Assembly (NCBI GenBank): GCA_937936695.1
Contig: CALHCK010000226.1
Span: 1 to 14,359, forward strand
Source of the DNA: an uncultured Polaribacter sp.
GTDB taxonomy: Bacteria; Bacteroidota; Bacteroidia; Flavobacteriales; Flavobacteriaceae
Length of the DNA: 14,359 nt
Direction: 5' to 3'
Position numbers and translations under genes: made by a program. A model generated the notes under the pieces. It saw only the letters and a program-made list of their open reading frames with translations, made no database searches and had not been told where the DNA came from. Below are positions 7,574 to 14,359 of the stretch, in pieces. Within the stretch, counting starts at the first letter, position 1. Each line of letters opens with the position of its first letter.

Positions 7574-7600
7574 ATATCACCATAGGTCATATTTTGTTTC
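7574..7600 (+). terminator. Candidate weak attenuator hairpin before thrA
   Basis: ATATCACC (7574-7581) pairs with GGTCATAT (7585-7592) around a 3-nt loop, with one C-C mismatch, and is followed by the U-rich TTTGTTTC. It begins 15 nt after the leader stop codon. The U-rich segment 7593-7600 can instead pair perfectly with GAAACAAA at 7612-7619 (8 bp, 11-nt loop), so at least two alternative structures exist here. Both are AU-rich, and I could not identify a convincing antiterminator logic. Confidence 0.35.
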
Positions 7601-7659
7601 TAAGTTATCTTGAAACAAACTCAATAAAAAAATTAAATCATACAAACTATTCATTAAAA

Positions 7660-10098
7660 ATGAAAGTATTAAAATTTGGCGGTTCGTCTGTCGCAAATTC
7701 AGAAAATATACAAAAAGTATTAGCTATTGTAACTCAAGAAGCTAAAAATCAAAAAATAGCTGTAGTAGTTTCTGCATTTGGTAAAACAACAAATAATTTA
7801 TTAGCAGGTGCAAACACTGCATTAGAAAATATAGATGCTGCAAAAGAAATTTTAAACAGCATTAAAGAACTACATTACAATACCATTAACCAATTAGTTG
7901 TTAAAAACAACAAAGAGGTTACAGACGAAGTAACGGTTTTATTTAACGAACTTACTGCTGTTTTTGAAGGAATTTCTTTATTAGGAGAATTATCTGATAA
8001 AACACTTGCTAAAGTTTCTAGTTTTGGAGAAAGATTATCTTCTTACATTATTGCAAATGCCGCTAAAGAAACTTTAAATGCAACACACAAAGAAAGCCGT
8101 AGCTTAATTATTACGGATGACAATAGCTTAAACGCTGTTGTAAATTTTGATATCACTAATAAAAACATAAGCAACCATTTTAACAATAACCAATATCAGG
8201 TTACGTTATTAGGTGGTTTTATTTCTTCTAACGCAAACGGAGAAACTACTACTTTAGGTAGAGGTGGCTCTGATTACTCTGCCGCTATTTATGCAGCAGC
8301 TGTAAATGCTACAGAATTACAGATATGGACAGACGTTAGTGGTATGTATTCTGCAAACCCTAGAGTGGTAAAAGATGCTTTTGCAATTTCAGAAATTTCT
8401 TATGAAGAGGCTATGGAATTATCTCATTTTGGAGCAAAAGTTTTATATCCTCCTACAATAGCACCTTCTTTAAAAAAAGAAATTCCTATTAGAATTAAAA
8501 ACACTTTTGATCCTGAAAACCCAGGTACTTTAATTTGTAGCAATCCTAAAAACAGTAACGATGTAAAAGGAATTTCTCATATTGAAGACATCAGCTTACT
8601 TACTTTAGAAGGAAGCGGAATGATTGGTATTCCTGGTTTTTCTAAGCGTTTATTTGAAACTCTTTCTCAACAAAAAATAAATGTTGTTTTTATTACACAA
8701 GCTTCTTCAGAACATTCAATATGCGTTGGTGTTTATGATGCTGATGCTAAAAAAGCAAGCGTTCTTTTAAATGAAGAATTTCAGATAGAAATTGATAAAA
8801 ACAAAATAAAGCCTGTAATTTTAGAAAACGATTTGGCTATTATAGCGGTAGTTGGAGAAAGCATGAAAAATCACCAAGGTTTAAGCGGTCAAATGTTTAG
8901 CGCCTTAGGTAAAAACAATGTTAACGTAAGAGCTATTGCACAAGGATCATCAGAAAAAAACATCTCTGCTGTAATTAATAATAACGATGCTGTAAAAGCA
9001 TTGAACACATTGCATGAAGAATTTTTTGGAGATCAAATTAAACAAGTAAATTTATTTGTTACTGGTGTAGGTAATGTTGGAGAACGTTTCTTAGCACAAC
9101 TACATCAACAAAAAGCGTTCTTAAAAGAAAATTTAAAATTAAACATTAGAGTAATTGGTATTGCCAATTCTAGAAAAATGTTTTTTGACAATAATGGTAT
9201 TGATTTAGAAAACTGGCAATCTCTTCTAGAAAATGGAGAACCAGCTTCTTTAGATGCCTTTTTTAACAAAACAAAAGAAAGCAACCATAGAAACAGTGTT
9301 TTTGTAGACAATACTGCTAACAAATCTGTTTCTGAGGTTTATGAACAATATTTACGCGAAAGTATTTCTGTAGTTACTTGTAATAAAATTGCATGCGCAT
9401 CTAATTATAACAACTACAAAACACTAAAAGAAGTGTCTAGAAAATACAATGCTTCTTTCTTATTTGAAACAAATGTAGGGGCTGGTTTACCTATTATAGA
9501 TACACTTAAAAATTTAATTAGTTCTGGAGACAGAGTTCAGAAAATACAAGCTGTTTTATCTGGTAGTTTAAATTTTGTTTTTAATAACTTTAATGAAAAC
9601 GCAACGTTTCATGATGTTGTGGCACAAGCACAAGCAGAAGGTTTTACAGAACCAGACCCAAAAATAGATTTAAGCGGTGTAGATGTTGCCAGAAAAATTT
9701 TAATTCTTGCAAGAGAAAGTGGTTTTAAATTAGAATTAGAAGACATTGCTAACAATGCATTTTTACCTGAAGATAGTTTAAACACAAATAATAATGATGA
9801 TTTTTACGCTTCTTTAACAAAAAACGAAAGTCATTTTCAATACATCTTTAAACAAGCTAATAGTAAAAATTGCCGCTTAAAATATGTTGCCGAATTTGCA
9901 GACGGTAAAGCTAATGTTGGTTTACAACACATTCCATCCGATCATCCTTTTTATAACTTAGAAGGAAGTGATAATATTGTGTTATTCTTTACAGATAGAT
10001 ATCCTAAAAACCCTTTAATAATTAAAGGTGCTGGTGCTGGTGCAGATGTTACCGCATCTGGTATTTTTGCTGATATTATTAGAACTGCAAACAAATAA
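7660..10098 (+). CDS. thrA: Bifunctional aspartokinase / homoserine dehydrogenase
   Basis: Catalyses the first and third steps from aspartate to homoserine (ATP-dependent aspartate phosphorylation, NAD(P)H reduction of aspartate semialdehyde). From ATG 7660 the protein has 812 residues, close to E. coli ThrA. Aspartokinase domain: KFGGSSV at 5-11, SFGERLSS at 121-128 and TTLGRGGSDYSA at 197-208. Two ACT-type regulatory segments follow at about 313-385 and 392-455, giving likely feedback by threonine. Homoserine dehydrogenase domain: Rossmann VTGVGNVGERF at 467-477, a catalytic core around NVGAGLPII (605-613), and the signature GFTEPDPKIDLSGVDVARK at 661-679. The frame extends 22 codons upstream to a TTG at 7594, but that stretch has no homology to kinase N-termini, while KVLKFGGSS directly follows the ATG at 7660. 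thrB begins 2 bp after the stop. Confidence 0.97.
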   Translation: MKVLKFGGSSVANSENIQKVLAIVTQEAKNQKIAVVVSAFGKTTNNLLAGANTALENIDAAKEILNSIKELHYNTINQLVVKNNKEVTDEVTVLFNELTAVFEGISLLGELSDKTLAKVSSFGERLSSYIIANAAKETLNATHKESRSLIITDDNSLNAVVNFDITNKNISNHFNNNQYQVTLLGGFISSNANGETTTLGRGGSDYSAAIYAAAVNATELQIWTDVSGMYSANPRVVKDAFAISEISYEEAMELSHFGAKVLYPPTIAPSLKKEIPIRIKNTFDPENPGTLICSNPKNSNDVKGISHIEDISLLTLEGSGMIGIPGFSKRLFETLSQQKINVVFITQASSEHSICVGVYDADAKKASVLLNEEFQIEIDKNKIKPVILENDLAIIAVVGESMKNHQGLSGQMFSALGKNNVNVRAIAQGSSEKNISAVINNNDAVKALNTLHEEFFGDQIKQVNLFVTGVGNVGERFLAQLHQQKAFLKENLKLNIRVIGIANSRKMFFDNNGIDLENWQSLLENGEPASLDAFFNKTKESNHRNSVFVDNTANKSVSEVYEQYLRESISVVTCNKIACASNYNNYKTLKEVSRKYNASFLFETNVGAGLPIIDTLKNLISSGDRVQKIQAVLSGSLNFVFNNFNENATFHDVVAQAQAEGFTEPDPKIDLSGVDVARKILILARESGFKLELEDIANNAFLPEDSLNTNNNDDFYASLTKNESHFQYIFKQANSKNCRLKYVAEFADGKANVGLQHIPSDHPFYNLEGSDNIVLFFTDRYPKNPLIIKGAGAGADVTASGIFADIIRTANK

Positions 10099-10100
10099 TT

Positions 10101-11024
10101 ATGGAATATCTAAAGATTTTTGCTCCTGCAACTGTAGCAAACGTTTCTTGTGGATTCGATTCTATGGGGTTTGCTGTAGATGCTATTGGAGATGAAATGA
10201 CCTTTACTAAAACTAAAGAAAAGGGTGTTAAAATAACCAAAATTACAGGTGCAAACTTAACCTACGATGTAGATAAAAATGCGGCAAGTGCTGTTGTAAA
10301 AAAAATACTAACAGAAACCAATGCTAACTTTGGTTTAGAACTTACTATACACAAAGGTTTTTCTCCTGGTAGCGGACTTGGTAGTTCTGCGGCAAGTGCT
10401 GCCGGTGCTGCATTTGGTGCTAATGAGTTTTTAGACAAAAAATTCTCTTTATTAGAGCTTACTAAGTTTGCAATGTTCGGAGAAGAAGTAGCTTGCGGAA
10501 CTCCTATTGCAGACAATGTTTCTGCTGCTGTTTATGGTGGTTTTGTATTAGTTAGAAGTTATGAACCTTTAGATATCATAAAATTACCTGTACCAGATAA
10601 ATTAAGAGTAGTTGCTATTCATCCTCAGATAGAAGTTAAAACAAAAGATGCTAGAGAGGTTTTACCTACAGAAATATCTTTAAAAACTGCAACAACACAA
10701 TGGGCAAATGTAGGCGGTTTAGTAAGCGGTTTATATACAGAAGATTACAAAGCCATTAGCAACTCTTTAGTAGATCTTGTTGCAGAACCTGCAAGAAAAG
10801 GTTTAATTCCTTATTTTGATGATGTTAAAAACAATGCTATTAAAGCAGGTGCTTTAGGTGCTGGTATTAGCGGATCTGGACCTACTATTTACGCTCTTTG
10901 CGAAGGTGACGCTACTGCTAAAAAGGTATATGAAGCTATAGAAGCAACCTACAAAAAAACAGAAATTGATTTTGAAATGTTTATTTCTAAAGTAAACCAA
11001 GAAGGAATTAAAATTATAAATTAA
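10101..11024 (+). CDS. thrB: Homoserine kinase (GHMP family)
   Basis: Phosphorylates homoserine with ATP to O-phosphohomoserine, the substrate of ThrC. At 307 residues it has the family's normal length. FAPATVANVSCGFDSMGFA at 7-25 is the N-terminal substrate region. The GHMP phosphate-binding loop PGSGLGSSAAS is at 89-99, GTPIADNVSAAVYGG is at 133-147, and the third GHMP motif GAGISGSGPTIYAL is at 253-266. Its ATG lies 2 bp after the thrA stop, which implies translational coupling within a thrABC operon. A 67-bp gap separates it from thrC. Confidence 0.97.
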   Translation: MEYLKIFAPATVANVSCGFDSMGFAVDAIGDEMTFTKTKEKGVKITKITGANLTYDVDKNAASAVVKKILTETNANFGLELTIHKGFSPGSGLGSSAASAAGAAFGANEFLDKKFSLLELTKFAMFGEEVACGTPIADNVSAAVYGGFVLVRSYEPLDIIKLPVPDKLRVVAIHPQIEVKTKDAREVLPTEISLKTATTQWANVGGLVSGLYTEDYKAISNSLVDLVAEPARKGLIPYFDDVKNNAIKAGALGAGISGSGPTIYALCEGDATAKKVYEAIEATYKKTEIDFEMFISKVNQEGIKIIN

Positions 11025-11043
11025 CATTTACTTAATTAAAAGC

Positions 11044-11068
11044 CCGTTATACAACTAGCGGTATTTTT
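11044..11068 (+). terminator. Small hairpin with U-run in the thrB-thrC gap
   Basis: CCGTT (11044-11048) and AGCGG (11057-11061) form a 5-bp stem with one G-U pair and an 8-nt loop, followed by TATTTTT. It is too weak for a full terminator. It may cause partial termination or mark a processing site that changes the thrB:thrC ratio, or it may have no role. Confidence 0.25.
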
Positions 11069-11091
11069 ACAAGCAAAAAATTAACAAAACA

Positions 11092-12375
11092 ATGAACTAT
11101 TATAGTTTACACCATAAATCTCCTAAAACTACTTTTAAAAACGCTGTTATTGAAGGATTAGCAAAAGATAGAGGTATTTATTTTCCTGAAAGTATTACAC
11201 CACTTTCTAAAGATTTTATAGATAATATTACAGACTACTCTAACCATGAAATTGCTTACGAAGCAATAAAACAATTTGTTGGAGATGAAATTCCTACAGA
11301 AAAACTAAAGGAAATTATAGCAAATACTGTTTCTTTTGATTTTCCTGTTGTAAAAGTTGATAAAAATATTGGTGCATTAGAACTTTTTCATGGACCAACA
11401 ATGGCTTTTAAAGATGTTGGAGCTAAATTTATGGCACAATGTTTAGAGTATTTTAACCAAGATAACGACCAAGAAGTTACTGTTTTAGTAGCTACTTCTG
11501 GAGACACGGGTGGTGCAGTTGCAAATGGTTTTTTAGGAGCTAAAGGTATTAAGGTTGTTATTTTATACCCATCCGGAAAGGTAAGTGATATTCAAGAAAA
11601 ACAATTAACTACTCTAGGACAAAATATTACTGCTTTAGAGGTAGATGGTGTTTTTGATGATTGCCAAGAAATGGTAAAAACAGCTTTCTTAGACGAAGAA
11701 ATTACAAGAACCTTAACCTCTGCTAACTCTATAAACGTAGCACGTTGGTTACCTCAAATGTTTTACTTTTTCTTTGCATACAAGCAATTAAAAAAATTAA
11801 ACAAAGAAATAGTATTTTCTGTTCCTAGTGGTAATTTCGGAAATATTTGTGCAGGTATTATGGCTCAAAAATTAGGATTACCTGTAAAGCAATTTATTGC
11901 TTCTACCAATGTTAATGATACCGTGCCAAATTATATGGCAAAAGGTGTTTATACACCAAAACCATCTATAGCAACTATTTCTAATGCTATGGACGTAGGA
12001 AACCCAAGTAATTTTATCAGAATTCAAGAATTGTTTAATAATAGCTTAGAAGACTTAAAAAAGGCTTTTTCTTCATATAGTTTTTCTGATGATGAAACTA
12101 AAGATACAATGAAAATGATTTATGATACTTCTAATTATGTAGCAGATCCACATGGAGCTGTTGGTTACCTTGGTTTAAAAAAATATGGTTTAACAGAAAA
12201 TGATTATGGTGTTTTCTTAGAAACAGCGCATCCTGTAAAATTTTTAGATGTTGTAGAAGAAACATTACCTGTTAAAGTAGCAATACCAGAACAAATTAAA
12301 AAAGTAATAGATAAAGAAAAAGTGGCTATAAAAGCTAGCTCTTACGAAGATTTAAAAGCTTTTTTATTAAAATAA
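11092..12375 (+). CDS. thrC: Threonine synthase
   Basis: PLP-dependent conversion of O-phosphohomoserine to threonine, the last step of the operon's pathway. At 427 residues it belongs to the shorter bacterial type (E. coli ThrC 428), without the plant-type S-adenosylmethionine-responsive N-terminal extension. The N-terminus YYSLHHKSPKTTFKNAVIEGLAKDRGIYFPE is typical in content, with GLAKDRGIYFPE at 22-33. The Schiff-base lysine is K107 in HGPTMAFKDVGAKF, with phosphate- and PLP-binding SGDTGGAV at 136-143, ANSINVARWLPQ at 211-222 and SVPSGNFGNICAG at 243-255. It starts 67 bp after thrB on the same strand and is followed by a strong terminator, so it closes the operon. Confidence 0.97.
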   Translation: MNYYSLHHKSPKTTFKNAVIEGLAKDRGIYFPESITPLSKDFIDNITDYSNHEIAYEAIKQFVGDEIPTEKLKEIIANTVSFDFPVVKVDKNIGALELFHGPTMAFKDVGAKFMAQCLEYFNQDNDQEVTVLVATSGDTGGAVANGFLGAKGIKVVILYPSGKVSDIQEKQLTTLGQNITALEVDGVFDDCQEMVKTAFLDEEITRTLTSANSINVARWLPQMFYFFFAYKQLKKLNKEIVFSVPSGNFGNICAGIMAQKLGLPVKQFIASTNVNDTVPNYMAKGVYTPKPSIATISNAMDVGNPSNFIRIQELFNNSLEDLKKAFSSYSFSDDETKDTMKMIYDTSNYVADPHGAVGYLGLKKYGLTENDYGVFLETAHPVKFLDVVEETLPVKVAIPEQIKKVIDKEKVAIKASSYEDLKAFLLK

Positions 12376-12392
12376 AAAACACTCAAAAATTT

Positions 12393-12425
12393 AAAAATCC
12401 TGATAGAAATATCAGGATTTTTTTT
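12393..12425 (+). terminator. Rho-independent terminator of the thr operon
   Basis: A 13-bp perfect stem (AAAAATCCTGATA at 12393-12405 with its complement at 12410-12422) closed by a GAAA tetraloop and ending in a run of eight T (12418-12425). It lies 17 bp after the thrC stop. The A-run at its 5' side could also let it work weakly on the other strand. Confidence 0.93.
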
Positions 12426-12664
12426 GTACTTATATTAAAAAAAATTAAGCTTAATTATCGCGTTCTGAATCCTAGTCATCTAACTTTAGAAAAAATATCA
12501 TTTTTAGTAAATAAAAAACCCAGTTCTAAAAGAGCTTCCTCCTTCGAACGAGTACTGAATCTTATTTTAAAAATTTAATTGATTCTTCTAATACAAATTC
12601 TTTCTTAAAAGTATAAAGTATCATTTTTTACACTTTTTAAATATTTGCATATTCTATAAAAAGT
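12426..12664. other. Gene-poor AT-rich spacer with a minus-strand terminator-like hairpin and a tiny ORF
   Basis: No gene of normal size is visible. On the minus strand an 11-bp interrupted hairpin (plus-strand 12523-12549, inner stem AAGGAG:CTCTTT, outer GTTC:GAAC) is followed by TGGG and six T (complement of 12513-12518), so transcription from the right may end here, converging on the thr terminator. A 20-residue minus-strand ORF (ATG at 12624, TAA at 12564-12562) precedes that hairpin; it resembles nothing I know and may be chance. This stretch would be the DNA downstream of the tRNA gene in the uninterrupted ancestor. Confidence 0.4.
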
Positions 12665-12699
12665 AAAAATCCTAACAAGTTAAATTTGTTAGGATTTTT
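12665..12699 (-). terminator. Strong inverted repeat, probable terminator of the displaced tRNA gene
   Basis: A 14-bp perfect stem (AAAAATCCTAACAA at 12665-12678 with its complement at 12686-12699) and a 7-nt loop, A-rich on one flank and T-rich on the other, so it could act on both strands. It starts 1 bp after the tRNA-3'-end-like sequence on the minus strand, exactly where a tRNA terminator would sit. No gene on the plus strand ends just before it. Confidence 0.75.
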
Positions 12700-12700
12700 C

Positions 12701-12718
12701 TGTTGGCCTACAAGGACT
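12701..12718 (-). other. Probable integration (att) site: displaced tRNA 3' end
   Basis: On the minus strand AGTCCTTGTAGGCCAACA fits the end of a tRNA: T-loop bases AGT, T-stem 3' half CCTTG, acceptor 3' strand TAGGCCA, and discriminator A. The acceptor would pair with a 5' TGGCCTA, the kind of start seen in Bacteroidota tRNA-Gln. Bases further upstream (ATTTATAAC on the plus strand from 12719) do not continue a T-arm, so the tRNA body is absent. A terminator follows directly and a tyrosine recombinase gene begins 180 bp away. I infer that an element inserted at the tRNA 3' end and pushed this fragment off. The tRNA identity is tentative. Confidence 0.6.
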
Positions 12719-12830
12719 ATTTATAACTTTTCTTATTTTTTTTAATTTATCTAAAAACCCTTATAAAATAAGGACTTTAAAAGATTTTAAACAAAAACAA
12801 AAAAACAAAAACAAAGGCAAACAAGCAAAA

Positions 12831-12854
12831 TACCGACACAAATACCGACACAAA
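12831..12854 (+). repeat. 12-bp perfect tandem repeat upstream of the integrase
   Basis: TACCGACACAAA occurs twice in direct succession. The repeat ends 13 bp before the integrase -7 box, so it covers the position where a -33 element would lie. It may be an arm-type binding site for the recombinase or an operator for its promoter. The preceding 12719-12830 is A/T homopolymer-rich with an A/C-biased plus strand (about 12786-12830) and a 6-bp inverted repeat (CCTTAT/ATAAGG at 12759-12773); no gene is seen there. Confidence 0.75.
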
Positions 12855-12867
12855 TAAATTAATTGAT

Positions 12868-12875
12868 TACATTTG
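12868..12875 (+). promoter_or_regulatory. -7 promoter box of the integrase gene
   Basis: TACATTTG matches TAnnTTTG exactly and gives a predicted leader of about 18 nt before the ATG at 12898. There is no TTG at the -33 position, which is occupied by the second copy of the tandem repeat. This suggests a weak or regulated promoter. Confidence 0.5.
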
Positions 12876-12897
12876 AATTAATTAAAATCATTCATTT

Positions 12898-14175
12898 ATG
12901 GCTTCAATTAAGTTTCTTCTTCGTGACAAGAAAGCTAAAAAACCAGCAACTATCTATTATGCTATAAATCTATCTGCTAAAACCAGAATTAGAGGTGCAA
13001 CAAAATTAAAAATCCACCCTAAATATTGGAATAATGACAAAGGAGAGGTAAGAAACATGAGTGATGTTTCCGAAATTAAAGACAGTATAAATATAAAACT
13101 CACAACTTTTAAAAACTTTGTACTAAAAAAAATAAATGAGTACGATTTTTACGATATTTCAGAAATAGAAATACAACTTAAAAAAGACATTGACATTTAT
13201 TTTGGAAAAACTCAGAAAATTAAAAAATTAGATTTTTACGACTTCTGTAATCAATTTATTGACCAATCAAAAAACAGAATAATAGATAGTACTGGTAGAA
13301 CACTTTCTATCAGAACTATAAAAGAGTACGAAAGAACCCTAGATCTATTAAAAGATTTTGAACAGAAATATAGCTACCTTATAAATTTCGAATCAATAAA
13401 CATGGATTTCTATGGTTTATTTATCGAATATTTAGAAAGTCTTGATTTCTCTTTAAATACTATTGGCAAATTCATTAAACAGTTAAAAGTATTTATGAAT
13501 GCTGCTACAGAGGAAAATTTAAACACAAATTTAAGTTACCAGAGTAAACGCTTTATTAAACCAAATGCAAAATCAACACAAGTTTACTTAAATGAAGTTG
13601 AATTAAAGAAAATCATTGATATTGATTATTCAAATGAACCAACATTAAACAATGCACGTGATTTATTTATTATTGGTGCTTATACTGGCTTAAGAGTATC
13701 AGACTTTAATGGTATATCCAAAGACAATATCCACGAAAGTAATGGTAAACGTTTTTTTAGAGTAATTGTAAAAAAAACTGGTAAATACCTACCAATTCCC
13801 ATTCACCCAATAGTAGAAAACATCTTAAAAAAGAATGAAGGAAACCCACCTAAAAGAATGCCAGAACAGCATATAAATAAAGCTTTAAAAAAGATTGCAG
13901 AAAAAGCAAAATTAAACGAAGATATTACAATAACGAAAACTAAAGGTGGAAAAGAAATTACAGAAACAAAGAAAAAACACGAATTAATCTCAAATCACAC
14001 TTCAAGACGCTCATTCTGTACAAATGCCTATTTTTCTGGCATGCCTACTTTAGATATTATGGCAATTAGTGGTCATACTTCGGAAAAAGTATTCCTTAAT
14101 TATATTAAAATTACAGATGATGAAAGAGCATTGAAAATCTCTGAGAACTCTTTCTTTAAACAAAAAATGATATGA
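12898..14175 (+). CDS. Tyrosine recombinase / integrase of an integrative element
   Basis: A site-specific integrase that would cut and rejoin DNA at att sites through a covalent 3'-phosphotyrosine. The 425 residues have the Bacteroidota layout: an Arm-DNA-binding N-terminal domain (about 1-105, with the typical IRGATKLKIHPKYWN at 31-45), a SAM-like core-binding domain (about 110-205), and the catalytic domain (about 225-415). All catalytic residues are visible: R266 in TGLRVSD, the beta-hairpin lysine K293 in VKKTGK, H367 and R370 in HTSRR, H393 in SGHTS, and nucleophile Y402. It is therefore probably active. It points away from the tRNA-end remnant and overlaps the next gene by 4 bp. Its sequence does not identify the size or type of the element. 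A transposon-type integrase is a possible alternative. Confidence 0.95.
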   Translation: MASIKFLLRDKKAKKPATIYYAINLSAKTRIRGATKLKIHPKYWNNDKGEVRNMSDVSEIKDSINIKLTTFKNFVLKKINEYDFYDISEIEIQLKKDIDIYFGKTQKIKKLDFYDFCNQFIDQSKNRIIDSTGRTLSIRTIKEYERTLDLLKDFEQKYSYLINFESINMDFYGLFIEYLESLDFSLNTIGKFIKQLKVFMNAATEENLNTNLSYQSKRFIKPNAKSTQVYLNEVELKKIIDIDYSNEPTLNNARDLFIIGAYTGLRVSDFNGISKDNIHESNGKRFFRVIVKKTGKYLPIPIHPIVENILKKNEGNPPKRMPEQHINKALKKIAEKAKLNEDITITKTKGGKEITETKKKHELISNHTSRRSFCTNAYFSGMPTLDIMAISGHTSEKVFLNYIKITDDERALKISENSFFKQKMI

Positions 14176-14359
14176 AAAATGATTTCTACGAAAAAAGAGT
14201 ATTTGCCAACAAATTACAAGGAATTAATTTAAATCAACTTGACAGAGAAGAAAGAAATAATCTTTTAATTAATCATAACATACTAGTTCAAAGAAAAGTA
14301 GACTTGAACCATACTTATTTTAAAAATGCAAAAAAAAACAATACTTTTATTGAAGCTGC
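14172..14359 (+). CDS. Unknown small protein coupled to the integrase, first 62 residues (cut by window edge)
   Basis: The ATG at 14172 overlaps the integrase stop in an ATGA junction, a sign of translational coupling and a shared transcript. The frame stays open to the window's right edge. The visible residues are strongly polar and Asn/Lys-rich (opening MKNDFYEKRVFANKLQG), with no signal peptide, membrane segment or recognisable helix-turn-helix. I do not recognise the family. Its position directly after an integrase suggests a function for the element (excision factor, regulator) or simply the first cargo gene, but nothing in the residues themselves shows which. Confidence 0.7.
   Translation, partial: MKNDFYEKRVFANKLQGINLNQLDREERNNLLINHNILVQRKVDLNHTYFKNAKKNNTFIEA

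Noticed and set aside
7594..7659. 22-codon upstream extension of thrA starting with TTG
   Set aside because: The added residues are unlike any aspartokinase N-terminus, the stretch overlaps a leader hairpin, and the ATG at 7660 begins exactly at the conserved KVLKFGGSS.
9105..9323. 72-codon minus-strand ORF inside thrA, with a hydrophobic look
   Set aside because: The apparent membrane segments come from reading Lys/Glu-rich thrA codons backwards; the homoserine dehydrogenase domain is intact here.
10262..10516. 84-codon minus-strand ORF inside thrB
   Set aside because: Antisense to the conserved GHMP loop; its Ala/Ser-rich composition is the complement of that motif.
12701..12780. A complete tRNA gene on the minus strand at the tRNA-like end
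   Set aside because: Upstream of the T-stem half the sequence is AT-rich, without T-loop start, anticodon arm or 5' acceptor strand, so only the 3' fragment is present.
12786..12854. Possible CRISPR or origin-type iteron array near the integrase
   Set aside because: There are only two adjacent 12-bp units and no spacers; the rest is irregular A/C-rich sequence, so neither a CRISPR nor an iteron array is supported.

Overview
The window looks like chromosomal DNA of a marine-type Flavobacteriaceae (Bacteroidota, of the Polaribacter/Tenacibaculum sort). The DNA is strongly AT-rich, TAA stops are common, Shine-Dalgarno sequences are essentially absent, and several genes are preceded by the Bacteroidota -7 promoter box TAnnTTTG. 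The protein families also have their Bacteroidota form: a short LeuA, and a tyrosine recombinase with an Arm-type N-terminus. The genus is an inference.

Left part (1-5651, minus strand): branched-chain amino acid synthesis. In transcription order it reads leuA, leuB, an ilv leader region, ilvD, and ilvB (cut by the left edge). Between leuB and ilvD lies a complete-looking translational attenuator. A 21-codon leader peptide carries five Ile and five Val codons. Its stop codon forms part of an 8-nt segment that can pair with the 5' arm of a U-tailed terminator hairpin. Putative internal promoters precede leuA and leuB.

Middle (5784-12425, plus strand): a divergent 519-codon, all-helical gene of unknown function comes first. 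The threonine operon thrA (fused aspartokinase-homoserine dehydrogenase), thrB and thrC follows, ending in a strong terminator. A perfect TAnnTTTG box and a 12-residue Thr/Ile-rich leader ORF precede thrA, so this operon is probably also attenuated. Its hairpins are less convincing than those of ilv. Thr made here is the precursor of Ile, so the two clusters are metabolically linked.

Right part (12426-14359): transition into accessory DNA. An 18-bp sequence matching the 3' end of a tRNA (minus strand, probably tRNA-Gln) sits next to a 14-bp terminator stem, with no tRNA body attached. This looks like the displaced half of an integration site. It is followed by a 12-bp tandem repeat, a promoter, a complete tyrosine recombinase, and a small overlapping unknown gene that runs off the right edge. 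I read this as the left boundary of an integrative element whose cargo lies beyond the window.
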